Below are positions 10,301 through 18,265 of a DNA stretch of 64,000 bases, in pieces. The notes under the pieces are model-generated. The model was not told where the DNA came from and made no database searches. It saw only the letters and a program-made list of their open reading frames with translations. The position numbers were made by a program, and so were the translations under genes. Location of the stretch: positions 48,524,992 to 48,588,991 of the forward strand of contig OX031065.1 in the NCBI GenBank assembly GCA_943736015.1. Reading direction: 5' to 3'. This DNA is from Tridacna crocea. Lineage: Eukaryota > Mollusca > Bivalvia > Cardiida > Cardiidae. Numbering within the stretch: the stretch's first letter is position 1; each line of letters opens with the position of its first letter.

Positions 10301-12552
10301 ATATCCAGTGACAAATGACCCGGCAAAAGGATCTTTATCTTTAGTCTTAGTTTATTCATAGGCCTTTGAAGCTCTATTGGTCTACCATAGAACAGTAAAA
10401 TTGTCCTTGGTCGATCATCGAACGTTCATAGCACATTAGTGCATCGCCTCGATGTCACTGAATATATCTACAAACTTTCATTAACACTGTTACTATAAAT
10501 AGTACATAGGGGATTCCCTCTGTATTGTATTTAATAAGTCTTATATACAATAGAGAGGAAATCCCCAGCGTGTTATTTATAGTAACAGTGTCGGTTAATG
10601 AAAATTTCTTTATCCCTTTATAGACCAATGGAGTTTCAGAGGCCTATGGTTCATTATGCCCACATGTAGAGCTCTGTCGATTTTTTTATCGATGTCTGGC
10701 AGCATGCCTTGTTTGGAGAGCAAATAGGACCTGACATTTCCTCCCTGTTTCTAACTGTAGCCTACATTAAAACTTAACGTTTTTTTTTATACCCGTGTTT
10801 TAACCCTTTACCACGCATTCCCGACTTTTATCACCACTTTGAAAGAAGCTGGAAAACTTAATCGGTGTTCGCACAATGGTAAAAGTAGTTCCACAGGCTA
10901 TCAGAAAAAGGGCAAAAAAAAATTGGAAATCTGGCTGATAATTACCTTTTGTGGTTCTGAAATCTTGATCTGTAATTTTGGTCTTGTTACTGTACTTATA
11001 TGCGGTGTTTCAACAGACAAGGAAAAAACGCTTCTATCTACAGACGGGGATTCGGCTTTCGATTCTGAAAAGACAGTTGAAAAAATCATCAGTGTAGTGA
11101 TATTGAACCGTAGCACACACAGTCTAAATCTAGGTTAAAGGTTGCAAGGTCGTTCAATCTTTTGTTCCTTTTAACCTGGTATGAAAATTCTTTTTTTTCC
11201 CTATCAACTGACACTTGTACCTACTGCAACAAGTTCTATACTTTTAAAGGCACAGTAAAGGCAAAAAGTATCAAAGTAAGTGTCTTAACTCTTTACCACA
11301 CAACCCCGAGTTTTAACGAACCTGGAGAAGAAGTCCTTTGAAAATATTATAGGAAAAGGAGAAAATGCTGGTAACAAGCATTTTCTGCTTTTCCTACAAT
11401 GTTTTCTACGATATCACACACAGAAATCGTCTGTTTAGCTACAGTAGTAAAGAGTTAATACATTAAAATCTTTATAATACCTAAAAATATGTTGATGTCA
11501 TATGTTAGCCGCTGGCGGTAAAAAAAATGAAAAAAAAAAATCACGCGAAAAGTAAACAAAGGACAACGGTACCTGGCAGGTTTTAACTTAGTTTTGAAAT
11601 AAATTTCCCTGTCAGCAACTAACACTTGGACCGACCGTACAATGACAGATTGTCACCTTCACAATAATTTCCATACTTTGAATGGTATGATATAAATTCA
11701 AATGCATTTAATCACACCGCTTTGTTTACAAATGGCCTTTATTGTCACTTTAGAGGATAATATTTCGATCTAAGTGCATTTAAATACCGCCACGGGTCCT
11801 GTGCATAAGGTGGACATTTACAATTTCGTCACCATGTCCTGAGTTAACCCATATAACCCCTAGCTGGGCCAATCGTGAAAATATTACCGATTATGTTCAC
11901 TCGATAAGATAAATTTCGATCTTTCACCGAAACAAACCAATATGCTATTTTATTTCATGCTTTTAACCCTTTCTGGAAGGAGCTTTATCACAACACAGTA
12001 CAGTTCATTTCAGCTATTCGCCGTAGGTAACTCCTCCCGCATAAAAACGCATTACAATATTACGTCAAGAGCGAGAAATGTAAGGTAAATTACGTCATAT
12101 TTCCATCTGGTTGTGAGTCATGCGCAATTTACCTAGGTAACTAGAATATATAAATCAGAATCTTCACTGGTCATACCCGTGGAATATCGAAAAATATTTC
12201 CACTGCTATCTCTGGATATCCTACCGGAGAGCATTTGATAAATTGTAATATCTAGAGTTTTACCATCGAATTAAAAATTTCATTCTAGTTATTCAACAAG
12301 ATAAGGGTTTACACATACACCTAAATAAAGCATACATACCTTTTGGAGATACAGAAGTCGATGACTTTTTCCTGGACGGTATCATGTTTGCGATTCTTTG
12401 TCCACATTTACGACGAATTACGTAGGATATGCAGAAAAATAGGACGAGATTCAAGATAACTATCATACCAATCCAAATAGGCTCTTTGAGTAACTTTTCC
12501 CCTACCGTGAGGGTTTCTTCTTCGCTATCGACCATTGTACTACATCTCAGGC
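1101..12552 (-). CDS. five-exon single-pass membrane protein with PDZ-ligand C-terminus (family unknown)
   Basis: Seen: five minus-strand exons, 12552-12340, 11064-10946, 6534-4718, 2744-2598 and 1332-1101, each with an AG acceptor and (except the last) a GT donor. Phases agree at every junction (1, 0, 2, 2) and give one frame ending in TGA. From the ATG at 12535 (context ACAATGG) the product is 836 residues. Residues 1-18 are short and acidic, about 19-40 form one hydrophobic helix, and RRKCGQR follows, so N-out/C-in is expected. The tail of about 795 residues is Ser/Arg-rich with a Cys/His/Arg cluster near 387-466 and ends ETVV, a class I PDZ ligand. The frame is also open upstream of the ATG to the acceptor, so further 5' exons and a larger ectodomain remain possible. 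Inferred: a plasma-membrane scaffold or adhesion-type protein anchored by a PDZ protein. I do not recognise the family. Introns are about 1275, 4411, 1973 and 1265 bp and full of mobile elements. No polyadenylation signal was identified. Confidence 0.8.
1357..1825 (-). mobile_element. repeat C copy (about 450 bp)
   Basis: Body with full CRE palindrome TGACGTCA at 1501-1508, then the one-sided hairpin at 1677-1805 whose arms read GGTGAAAGATCGAAATTTAT and its complement around a GGCGCAGCC loop. It lies in the last intron of the membrane-protein gene. Confidence 0.8.
1836..2070. repeat. repeat O copy 1
   Basis: AT-rich sequence with repeated TATCRYGATAA motifs. Related in inverted orientation to 21440-21662 (atatcgtatctcgtggctga). 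Moderately diverged. Confidence 0.45.
2335..2450. repeat. repeat D hairpin copy
   Basis: Hairpin GTAAAGTGCCGTCTCGGATT ... AACGACACTTTACG around TGCGGACTGCGCAGG, with the family's GAATGCCCCTTTTCACG flank. Confidence 0.6.
2598..2744 (-). CDS. exon d: amphipathic Leu/Lys-rich segment
   Basis: 147 bases. The acceptor ccattccag|GTCC is at 2746-2745 and the donor AGAAG|GTAAGG at 2597. Its first G completes the Arg codon left by exon c, and it ends in phase 2. The peptide SDSVRRHLQQAALKLLLLKR and what follows suggest an amphipathic helix, then an acidic stretch (SEDEMSLDDD). The junctions and frame fit exons c and e without any adjustment. Confidence 0.78.
2838..3024. mobile_element. repeat L copy
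   Basis: Ends TTCACCAACAATTCTTAAGA and TTTTAAGAACGGGTTGGTGA are inverted repeats, and inner arms GAAAGTAATACAAATTCTGA also pair. It lies just upstream of exon d. Confidence 0.6.
3055..3235. repeat. possible transposon end
   Basis: The sequence TTACAGTAAAACTCCTCTAT leads into TAAGACCAC, and GGTCTTATTGG follows about 55 bases later as a partial inverted partner. Weakly supported. Confidence 0.3.
3324..3482. repeat. tandem repeat, 53-bp unit x 3
   Basis: Three nearly identical units starting GCATGTCAATTCATAATTGC at 3324, 3377 and 3430. Recent expansion inside an intron. Confidence 0.9.
3483..4008. other. intron sequence without recognised feature
   Basis: No convincing exon, hairpin or repeat partner seen in this part of the third intron. 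Confidence 0.5.
4009..4212 (+). mobile_element. MITE-B copy interrupted by element F1
   Basis: Begins TTAACCCTTTGGCTGCTAAG and holds the hairpin GTGTAGATCAAGATCAGACT ... AGTCTGATCTTTGATATACAC. Its last bases (AGCAGGGTT) are the 9-bp target duplicated by F1. The terminal TTA resumes at about 4627. Confidence 0.75.
4213..4620 (+). mobile_element. element F1, CATCTTCGC ends, 9-bp target duplication
   Basis: Terminal inverted repeats CATCTTCGCAAGCCAAGGTT and AACCTTGGCTCGCGAAGATG. The 9-bp duplication AGCAGGGTT is at 4204-4212 and 4621-4629. It keeps only the start of the family's coding remnant (ATG at about 4407, reading MetGluThrHisValAspValCys). Target length fits Mutator-like elements. Confidence 0.85.
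4718..6534 (-). CDS. exon c: large Ser/Arg/Cys-rich tail exon (606 codons)
   Basis: The longest open frame in the window, 1817 bases. The acceptor cttgttacag|GAC is at 6536-6535 and the donor AACAG|GTAAAAT at 4717. There is no in-frame ATG near its 5' edge (only a TTG in the intron), so it is an internal exon and not a gene start. The protein is low in hydrophobic residues, with many Ser/Thr/Asp runs (VSFSDDEDLSKD, STSTVSSNNTNSTSQE) that look like phosphorylation-prone disorder. A basic stretch at residues about 387-466 of the spliced product holds CTCC, YEYCGRRKHQRRHRCGC and HGHRHLHRTR. This could bind metal or be palmitoylated. The family is not recognised. Confidence 0.85.
6549..6759 (-). 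mobile_element. MITE-A copy at a splice acceptor
   Basis: Ends TTATTCTTTACC and GTAAAGGGTTAA, hairpin with loop GGTCACC. Its left end is 14 bases from the first base of exon c, so the upstream part of the acceptor region is MITE sequence. Confidence 0.85.
6921..7260 (-). mobile_element. repeat Q copy 1
   Basis: Shares AAATTTCTCGTGACCTGATT, GCCAGTTTCCCTTTTGAGTG, ATGGCGGCGTCGAT and TTCTATTTCGTCAGCATAC with 26965-27305 in inverted orientation. Confidence 0.7.
6976..6999. repeat. (TA)n microsatellite
   Basis: About eleven TA units inside repeat Q copy 1. Confidence 0.9.
7243..7425 (-). mobile_element. decayed MITE-A
   Basis: Hairpin GGGAAAAGGAGAAAATGCTG with loop GGTTACA, right flank GTCGGGACAGTGTAGAAAAG. 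No clean TTAA ends. A partly duplicated right side. Confidence 0.6.
7797..8025 (+). mobile_element. MITE-A copy, 229 bp
   Basis: TTAACCCATTACCACACAAT at the left and GTCTGGTAATGAGTTAA at the right. Hairpin arms share a T-to-C change (AACACTGT / ACAGTGTT). A good reference copy. Confidence 0.93.
8022..8418 (+). mobile_element. MITE-G related copy
   Basis: Starts at the TTAA that ends the previous MITE-A. It shares GATAAATAAGGATTTAT, TATTTTTGCACATTTCTGAC and GGGAGATAATAATTATCTCC with G1 and G2, but lacks their right end. Its last 70 bases resemble the right end of H1 instead, so it is a chimera or has decayed. Confidence 0.55.
8415..8959 (+). mobile_element. MITE-H copy H1, 545 bp
   Basis: TTAA at both ends, with inner ends TTAAAGGTGGGTAT and GGGCCGCCTTTAA. 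Shares GGCTACGTAGCCTCTTAAGC, TTCCCGCCAAAATC and AATGAGCGAGTTGCTCATGT with H2. Confidence 0.75.
9210..9438 (-). mobile_element. MITE-A copy, CCCTTTCCC subtype
   Basis: TTAACCCTTTCCCAAACGAC and CCAGGGATTGTTTGGGAAAG GGTTAA ends, perfect central hairpin. Its right TTAA is shared with the next element. Confidence 0.93.
9435..9642 (-). mobile_element. MITE-B copy abutting MITE-A
   Basis: Hairpin CAGTGTAGATCTAAGATCAG ... TGATCTTGATCTACGCTG at 9541-9600. Right end GCGCTTTAAGGGTTAA. The left TTAA is the same four bases that end the MITE-A copy. Confidence 0.75.
9716..9945 (-). mobile_element. MITE-A copy
   Basis: TTAACTCATTACCAAACGAC and GTGTGGTAATGGGTTAA ends. Hairpin arms differ slightly (TTCTTCTTTACCC on the right). 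Confidence 0.93.
10120..10170. repeat. short direct repeat
   Basis: The motif TTGCACACATTTTAGT occurs twice, about 22 bases apart. Confidence 0.6.
10357..10648. mobile_element. palindromic element J
   Basis: Outer inverted ends CATAGGCCTTTGAAGCTCTA and its imperfect complement at 10621-10648. Inner arms TTAACACTGTTACTATAAAT and ATTTATAGTAACAGTGTCGG also pair. A whole-element foldback of about 290 bp. Confidence 0.7.
10799..10860 (+). mobile_element. MITE-A left-end fragment
   Basis: TTAACCCTTTACCACGCATT followed by CCCGACTTTTATCACC, then the match is lost before exon b. Confidence 0.5.
10946..11064 (-). CDS. exon b: start of the cytoplasmic tail
   Basis: This exon has 119 bases, a pyrimidine-rich acceptor (caactgtcttttcag at 11066-11065) and a donor AAAAG|GTAATT at 10945. 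It enters with two bases, completing a Glu codon with the last G of exon a, and leaves in phase 0, exactly as the next exon needs. The peptide is polar and Ser/Thr/Pro-rich (ESKAESPSVDRSVFSLSVE and on to ISEPQK). No domain recognised. Confidence 0.75.
11285..11458 (+). mobile_element. MITE-A, shortened copy (174 bp)
   Basis: TTAACTCTTTACCACACAAC and GTAGTAAAGAGTTAA ends with an internal deletion right of the hairpin. Confidence 0.85.
11873..12243 (+). mobile_element. repeat C copy, half hairpin
   Basis: Only one hairpin arm remains (ATAAATTTCGATCTTTCACC at about 11911). The body follows with a one-base-altered CRE (TTACGTCA) and the right end TCGAAAAATATTTCCACTGC. Confidence 0.7.
12340..12552 (-). 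CDS. exon a: start region and membrane helix
   Basis: The acceptor at 12554-12553 follows a strong pyrimidine tract (tctttttattctctcag). The donor is AAAAG|GTATGT at 12339. The exon holds the ATG at 12535, an acidic stretch (DSEEE), a membrane helix containing WIGMIVILNLVLFF, and a basic stop-transfer stretch RRKCGQR. It ends in phase 1. The 17 bases between acceptor and ATG are also open in frame, so either this is the first coding exon behind a 5' UTR exon, or it continues from an upstream exon not found here. Confidence 0.75.
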
Positions 12553-12616
12553 CTGAGAGAATAAAAAGACAATCATGGTAGAACCAGTATTATCCAAAGA
12601 TACAGAGGATTCCTTT

Positions 12617-13018
12617 TTTCTTTTTCGGTGAAAGATCGAAATTTATTTCATCTCGTGGAAACCATCGATAATATTTTCATGAGTGCTGTTTTTTTCGGTG
12701 AAAGATCGAAATTTATTTCATCTCGTGGACACCATCGATGATATTTTCACGAAAATATTACCGATGACGTTCACAAGATGAAATAAATTTCGATCTTTCA
12801 CCGAAAAAAACAAAAAAAAAACAAATGTTCTATTTATTTCATGCTTTTAACCCTTTCTAGGAGGATCTTTATCCAGTACAGGTCTTTTCCGTAATTCCCC
12901 ATTGCGTACCCCTCCACCTAGCAGTGCATCACAATATCACGTCAAGCACGAGAAACGTAAGGTTAATGACGTCATATTTCCATCTGGTTGTGAGGCACGC
13001 GCAATTAATTAGGCAACA
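12617..13018 (+). mobile_element. repeat C copy, left member of a head-to-head pair
   Basis: Duplicated first arm (12626 and 12690), hairpin to about 12810, body with TGACGTCA at 12967-12974, cut at CAACAAGATATATTC. Confidence 0.75.
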
Positions 13019-13021
13019 AGA

Positions 13022-13378
13022 TATATTCTTCCCGGTAGGATATCGAGAAATAGCAGTGAAAATATTTTTCGATCTCACACTGGTACCACCAGTGAAAATA
13101 CGACGTCATACAGCTTACATTTCTCGCGCTTGACGTAATATTGTAATGCTTTGCTATGCATGAAGGGTATGCAACGGGGAATAACGGAGAAGAAATGTAC
13201 TGGATTTTGATAAAGCTCCTCCCAGAAAGGGTTAAAAGCATGAAATGAATAGAATATTTGTTGGGTTTTTTTTTTCGGTGTAAGACCACTCGCGAAAATA
13301 TTACCGATGGTGTCCACTCGATGAAATAAGTTTCGATTTTTCACCGAAAAAAAACAAAAAAAAAACAAATATCCTCTA
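13022..13378 (-). mobile_element. repeat C copy, right member of a head-to-head pair
   Basis: Inverted relative to its neighbour: CCGGTAGGATATCGAGAAAT first, hairpin arms near 13275-13350. The CRE is changed (CGACGTCA). Confidence 0.75.
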
Positions 13379-13382
13379 TATA

Positions 13383-14250
13383 TACATCATCTTAATGAAA
13401 ATGTATATTTTCAGCACAAAAATAATTGTATAAAAGCCTGTTTTTTACCATGGTAAATGTACAAATATAAATGTTATATGGAGACCATTGACTTACTAAG
13501 GGAGATAATTTGACCAAATTAAGGGTTAATCTTGAGTACATTAATACTCTCTAACGGACAGATTTTTTCAAACTTTCGACGCTTATGATATTTATATTTC
13601 TTTACAAAAGGAAAAAATAAAAATGACACCTATCCATTCTTATTTTGTGAGAAAACAAGGTTGAAGAGCATTGTGGAAGTATTTTTTTTTTTAAGAAAAA
13701 ATATCAGATGAAAGCTCAGCAGACATGTTTGGAAAATGAGAAATTGCTCAATAGGAGCGATTGTTATTTCTACAAGAAAATACATGTAGGTATGTAGAAT
13801 TGTTTTCAGAATACCAATTTTCCGCGTTTTAAATGCGAAGTGATGGCCGAAAGTAAACAATTTGGACTTTTAAATACGTTAAAATTTAGGGAAAAAAATA
13901 TTTTTAAACAGTGGAAGTTTTTGTGAGGATTACAAGTTGTTGATTTACAGTCGGCCCAAGTAATAGACGTCAGCAGAAAAAACATTTTTAATAAGTAGGT
14001 GAAACGCGTCCAAGTCTTTCTATCTATTGTGTTTCTTTTTTGCCTCGTTTCAAAATTCTTTTTATTTTCTTTTGCCAGCGATTAACAAACGGAACAAGTT
14101 TATCATTACTGATTATCATCTTTGCAATTAATTACCATACTTTCGAGTGGTATGATTTAAATTTAAAGTGGATTTTAAGAATTGTATTGTTTAGGTTTAG
14201 TGGCGATTGAAATTTCAATGATTTTAGCTAGATTCTGATCTTCATAACCT
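13383..14250. other. no recognised feature
   Basis: AT-rich, no convincing exon or repeat partner seen. Homopolymer-rich around 13680 and 14030. Confidence 0.5.
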
Positions 14251-14252
14251 GC

Positions 14253-14487
14253 AGCACGCGAAAAGGGGCGTTCGGACATTTGCGTAAAATGTCGTCTCGG
14301 ATCAGCTAATCCGAAACAACACTTTCCATTTTTTATCTAATTTTCTGTTTTGGGCAAATCTACTGTAGCTCAAGATTTAATGTAGTCGTAAAGTGTCGTC
14401 TCGGATTAGACTGGACGGATTGCGCTGGCTGACCCTGGAGACACTTTATGCAAAGGTCCGAATGCCTGTTTTCGCGCATTGGAAAGC
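14253..14487. mobile_element. repeat D, two-hairpin long form
   Basis: GCACGCGAAAAGGGGCGTTC at the left and GAATGCCTGTTTTCGCGCAT at the right are inverted. Two degenerate GTGTCGTCTCGGATTAG hairpins lie between. Confidence 0.6.
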
Positions 14488-14489
14488 CA

Positions 14490-15035
14490 TATAAAACATA
14501 ATAAGTGTTCATAATTAAAGATATCATACATTTATTACAAAAGCGAAATTGAAGATGACTATCATTTCTTATTAGTCTGTCCAGCGTACGTAGATTTAAG
14601 AACGGTTCATATCAAAAAGTATTTGTGTAAACGCCCAAATATGTTTAAGTTTGTGAAATTATTAAACTCAAAAACAGAAATTGTCATTTAGATTTAGCCA
14701 ACTTAATTAAGCAAAGCTTTTCTCGAAGATCGGAAATTATTAACAACAACATAAAATGATGTTAAGCTTGTCTTGTGGGATTCAACTTTTTCAATGTTCA
14801 ACTATGTGCTTCTCTTCCCATAATGCCATTTGTTACTATTATTTTCTCCATAAATGAATACCTATTTGCTTTCATTGTCAAATTTGTCATTATGACCTGT
14901 ATTTCTACTATTATCATTGTCAGTGGATTATCTTTATTATCATTGTCATTGCATTATCTTTAACATAATCGATTTTTGTTCGACTAATCTATTGCTAGTC
15001 ACCTTATTATCATTATTTCTTTTAATGTTTGACGA
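14490..15035. other. no recognised feature
   Basis: AT-rich with a short run of ATTATCATTGTCA motifs near 14900-14960. No gene seen. Confidence 0.5.
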
Positions 15036-15039
15036 GAAA

Positions 15040-15110
15040 CTGTAGAGCTTTAGTCAATAAACTGTTAAAGTAGCGTTAAACCCCAATACAACCAACCAAC
15101 CAATTAGTCA
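15040..15110 (+). repeat. SINE tail fragment
   Basis: AAGTAGCGTTAAACCCCAAT followed by ACAACCAACCAACCAA. The same tail (inverted) begins the SINE at 33935. Confidence 0.5.
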
Positions 15111-15192
15111 ATTAAGTACATGTATTGTCTATGTATTTCTAGGAAAAAAATGTTATATGTTTTAAAAAAATCTTGGAGTTTAGAGGACACGT

Positions 15193-15325
15193 TTAACCCT
15201 TTATTACACAATCACGACTTTGAATAACCTATTTGGTTACCAGCATTTTCTCCTTTTCCCACAATGTTTTCAAAAGGCCTCTTCTATAGGGTCGTTAAAA
15301 GTTGTCATTGTGTGGTAAGGGTTAA
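15193..15325. mobile_element. MITE-A with two like ends (133 bp)
   Basis: Left TTAACCCTTTATTACACAAT and right ATTGTGTGGTAAGGGTTAA are both of the AATCCC-end type, so this short copy looks like a rejoined or foldback derivative. Only one hairpin arm survives. Confidence 0.8.
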
Positions 15326-15513
15326 TTAAGCGGTTAGTCATTTTTATGGTTTCTATGAAAAGCAAAATGATAAAAATGAAGTCACGACATAATAAAAATC
15401 ATTTTAGACATAGTAACTCAGATATTTTTATGATATCATCAACTCTCAAAAAGTGACATATTACTGAATAAAGTAATGCGAACTTTACTTGGCATCTATC
15501 GATGCCATTCAGA

Positions 15514-15742
15514 TTAACTCATTACCAAATGACAGTATTTTAAGCTTGTTCAAATCGAAAGCATTTGCAAATGACAAAATAAAAGTGACAAAAAATTTGA
15601 AATTTGCTTTGTGAAGAATAGAAAACATTGTGGGAAAGGGAGAAAATGCTGGTTACCAGCATTTTCTCCTTTTCCCACAATGTTTTCCAAAGGCTTCTTT
15701 CTCAGGGGCGTCAAAAGTAGGGATTGTGTGGTAATAGGTTAA
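15514..15742 (-). mobile_element. MITE-A copy
   Basis: TTAACTCATTACCAAATGAC and GTGTGGTAATAGGTTAA ends. Hairpin is perfect save an A-to-G in one arm. Confidence 0.93.
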
Positions 15743-15832
15743 AAAGTAAAATTATTTTTCTAACGGCTGTAACTACTATTCCATACCAAACAATGATTTC
15801 CATCGTCGTTTAGACTTAGGAAACGGGAGATA

Positions 15833-15895
15833 TTGATCAAAGATCAGAATACTATCTCTGTGCAATCTGATCTTGATCTACGCCAAACGTAAAGC
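15833..15895. mobile_element. MITE-B core fragment
   Basis: Degraded hairpin GATCAAAGATCAGAATAC ... TGCAATCTGATCTTGATC. Confidence 0.5.
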
Positions 15896-16321
15896 GAACA
15901 AACTCGTCTATTTCAGCGATATAGAGTTCAGTTTATTTAACTCCATAGATCGAATAAATCCACGTACTTACCCGCGAGATGACAAATTTCATTTCGTCGA
16001 AATTAACTCTAAACACTCTAGTTAGGAACAATATTTTCTTTTCTTTTTTAAATCAAACAACGTTATTTGATAGTAAACATGAAGGATAAAAATGCAAGAA
16101 CAAAAATGCATAATCCAAAATGTATTTTTTTTATCATATAATTATAATCCAGCATTTGTTATTGTTGTTTCACGTATCACCACATCTCGATGTATCACGC
16201 TATGCCGGTATTACCAATGCTTTTAATATGAAACTGCGTCGCCGGAAAATTTATGAAGAAAAAAAAAAACCGATACACTGAAAAAAACTGTATGAGCAGT
16301 TTCTTTGAAGTTTCTTGGAAT

Positions 16322-16460
16322 TGGACCTTTTACCTCACTATCCCGACTTATAACGACCTTGAGAAAAAAGCCTTTTCAAAACATTGTGGGAAAAGGAGAA
16401 AATGCTGGTAACCAGCATTTTCCCCTTTTCCCCCACAATATTTTCTATCTTTTCTGAGAT
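16322..16460 (+). mobile_element. truncated MITE-A
   Basis: Left end CTTTTACCTCACTATCCCGA, hairpin with loop GGTAACC. Right end lost at TGAGATTAATTG. Confidence 0.7.
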
Positions 16461-16489
16461 TAATTGAATCATTTGCGCCCTTTTATGAT

Positions 16490-16752
16490 ATGGAGTGCAA
16501 CACGCGAAAAGGTGCATTCGGACATTTGCGTAAAGTGTCGTCCCGGATTAGCCTGCGCAGTCCGCGCAGGCTAATCCGGGACGGCACTTTACGAGTACAT
16601 TAGATTTTGTGCTACAGTAGACTTGCGTAAAACAGAAAATCTCACAAAACCGGAAAGTGTCGTTTCGGATTAGCCTGTGCGGACTGCACACGCTGATCCG
16701 AGACGACGCTTTACGCAAATGTCTCAATGACCCTTTTCACGTGTTGCACTCC
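16490..16752. mobile_element. repeat D, best full-length copy
   Basis: Terminal inverted repeats GGAGTGCAACACGCGAAAAG and CTTTTCACGTGTTGCACTCC. The left hairpin GTCGTCCCGGATTAGCCTGC pairs almost perfectly across CAGTCC, and a second hairpin lies at 16650-16720. Confidence 0.75.
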
Positions 16753-16855
16753 ATATATCGTATGCAAATTGTGACCCAGCACGCAAAAAAAGTACCATCT
16801 GGGAATTTTGTACATCAACCAGATAACAACAGGTGAACGATAGTACAGGTAAGTT

Positions 16856-18104
16856 TTAAGGTGGCCCTTCAGATTTTGAAATGAGCATTTCACAAAAATA
16901 CAAAAAAAAAATCACCCTTTTACTCCCTAAGCCTTTTCATTTTCTTTCATAAAACCCCAGTAGTCGAAAACCATCCGACAGCAAACGAAATTGGAGATTT
17001 ATTACAGTCCAGGTCGACACCGACAGGAGACACTATCTATTTTTACATGAGCAACTCGCTCATTTACAGTGCCGTCACACCATGACGTTCTGGTCAACGT
17101 TCTCTGAGCGTTTCAATCGTTCGATTTTTGAGCGTTCTAGAATGAGGATTTCACATCTGGCGTGTTATTAATGTGTGCCTAACGCATGACTAGCGTGTAT
17201 CTAACGTACGAGAAGCGTGTAACAGCGACCAAGTAAGATACCTCTGATACCTCCATATGCATGGACGTTCGGGAAATGCTCGAATGACGCTAAATGAACG
17301 CCAAAAGGACGTTTGTTTCACTTTGGTCACACGCTGTGTGAGCTAGGAGACCGCTCAGCGATCGTTGACATGTCGCCAGTGAGTCGTTCACTGCAAAGCA
17401 AACGATTAGTAACAACCAAGTAACGCTACCGTAACGACTGACTAGCGATAGCCGAACGCTTGCAATGCTTGATGAAAGTTAGTAAAACGTCCCACAACGT
17501 TCTTTAACGATCTTCAGCGTTTAAAGTTAAACGTTGAAAAACGTTGGTGTCAGTGAGAAATTTTGTGCATGTTCAAAACTTTTTTCCTGACTAGCGTTCT
17601 CCGCCGATTCCCGGCGATCACCGACGATCATCGACGTTCACTAGCGTTCACACAACGCTCTTCTGGCGCTATCCCAGCGACCATGGGCGACTTACAACGT
17701 TTCCTCAAACGTCAGAAAACGTTGACCAGAACGTCATGGTGTGACGGCTCCTTTACGTACCGAAGATACACAGAGGAAACTTCAAACATAGCGATCGAAG
17801 AAGACATGAAAGAAAATAATTACATGTTTGTTATGTTATGGAATTTAAGCGTCATTAGTCACGTGGCAGCCACTTAACATTTCCGCAATGCTTTTTCAAA
17901 ATTTTTGGCGTGAAATCTAAGAATAGCATAAGAGACTACGTAGCCTTTTAAGGGAATTACTATCATAAACATTTTTTTTTTTTTGTAATTTTTTAATTCT
18001 TGATTATTGATGATTTGTATTGGTTTTTTTTTTCATTTAAAGATAAGTGGTGTGAATATTTTTTAATTTGGGGAGATGTGAAAAATCTGTATACCCACCT
18101 TTAA
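16856..18104 (-). mobile_element. MITE-H copy H2, split by element I
   Basis: TTAAGGTGGCCCTTCAG at the left, ATACCCACCTTTAA at the right. The inner sequence matches H1 in inverted orientation (GAGCAACTCGCTCATTTAC, GGCGTGAAATC, GACTACGTAGCC). Confidence 0.75.
17068..17751. mobile_element. element I, 684 bp, TTTAC target duplication
   Basis: Inverted ends AGTGCCGTCACACCATGACG and CGTCATGGTGTGACGGCTCC, extending to GTTCTGGTCAACGTT. The 5-bp duplication TTTAC is at 17063-17067 and 17752-17756, and H1 shows the uninterrupted target. The inside is crowded with AACGTT and AGCGTTC motifs. No transposase seen. Confidence 0.88.
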
Positions 18105-18165
18105 GTTGAAGATTCAAAAATGATTGTATACCAAGGTAAAATGAATAGTTTTCATACAGAAAATG

Positions 18166-18265
18166 TCATTAAAGCGAAAAGTGTCAATCCCGGTCAGCCT
18201 GCGCAAATCGCGCAGTCTGACCAGGGTTGACACTTTTCGCAGTTCCTAGAAAGTCCTTTTTTGGG
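18166..18265. repeat. repeat D-like hairpin
   Basis: Arms AGCGAAAAGTGTCAATCCCG and GGGTTGACACTTTTCGC. Confidence 0.6.

Noticed and set aside
13630-13860. 76-codon minus-strand frame
   Set aside because: AT-rich, homopolymer-driven composition (runs of Phe and Lys), no splice or start context.
14775-14963. Hydrophobic 62-codon frame (plus)
   Set aside because: Low-complexity ATT/ATC repeats give an apparent membrane protein. No supporting context.
17563-17877. 104-codon frame at 17.6 kb
   Set aside because: It crosses the boundary between element I and MITE-H, so it is a chance frame.
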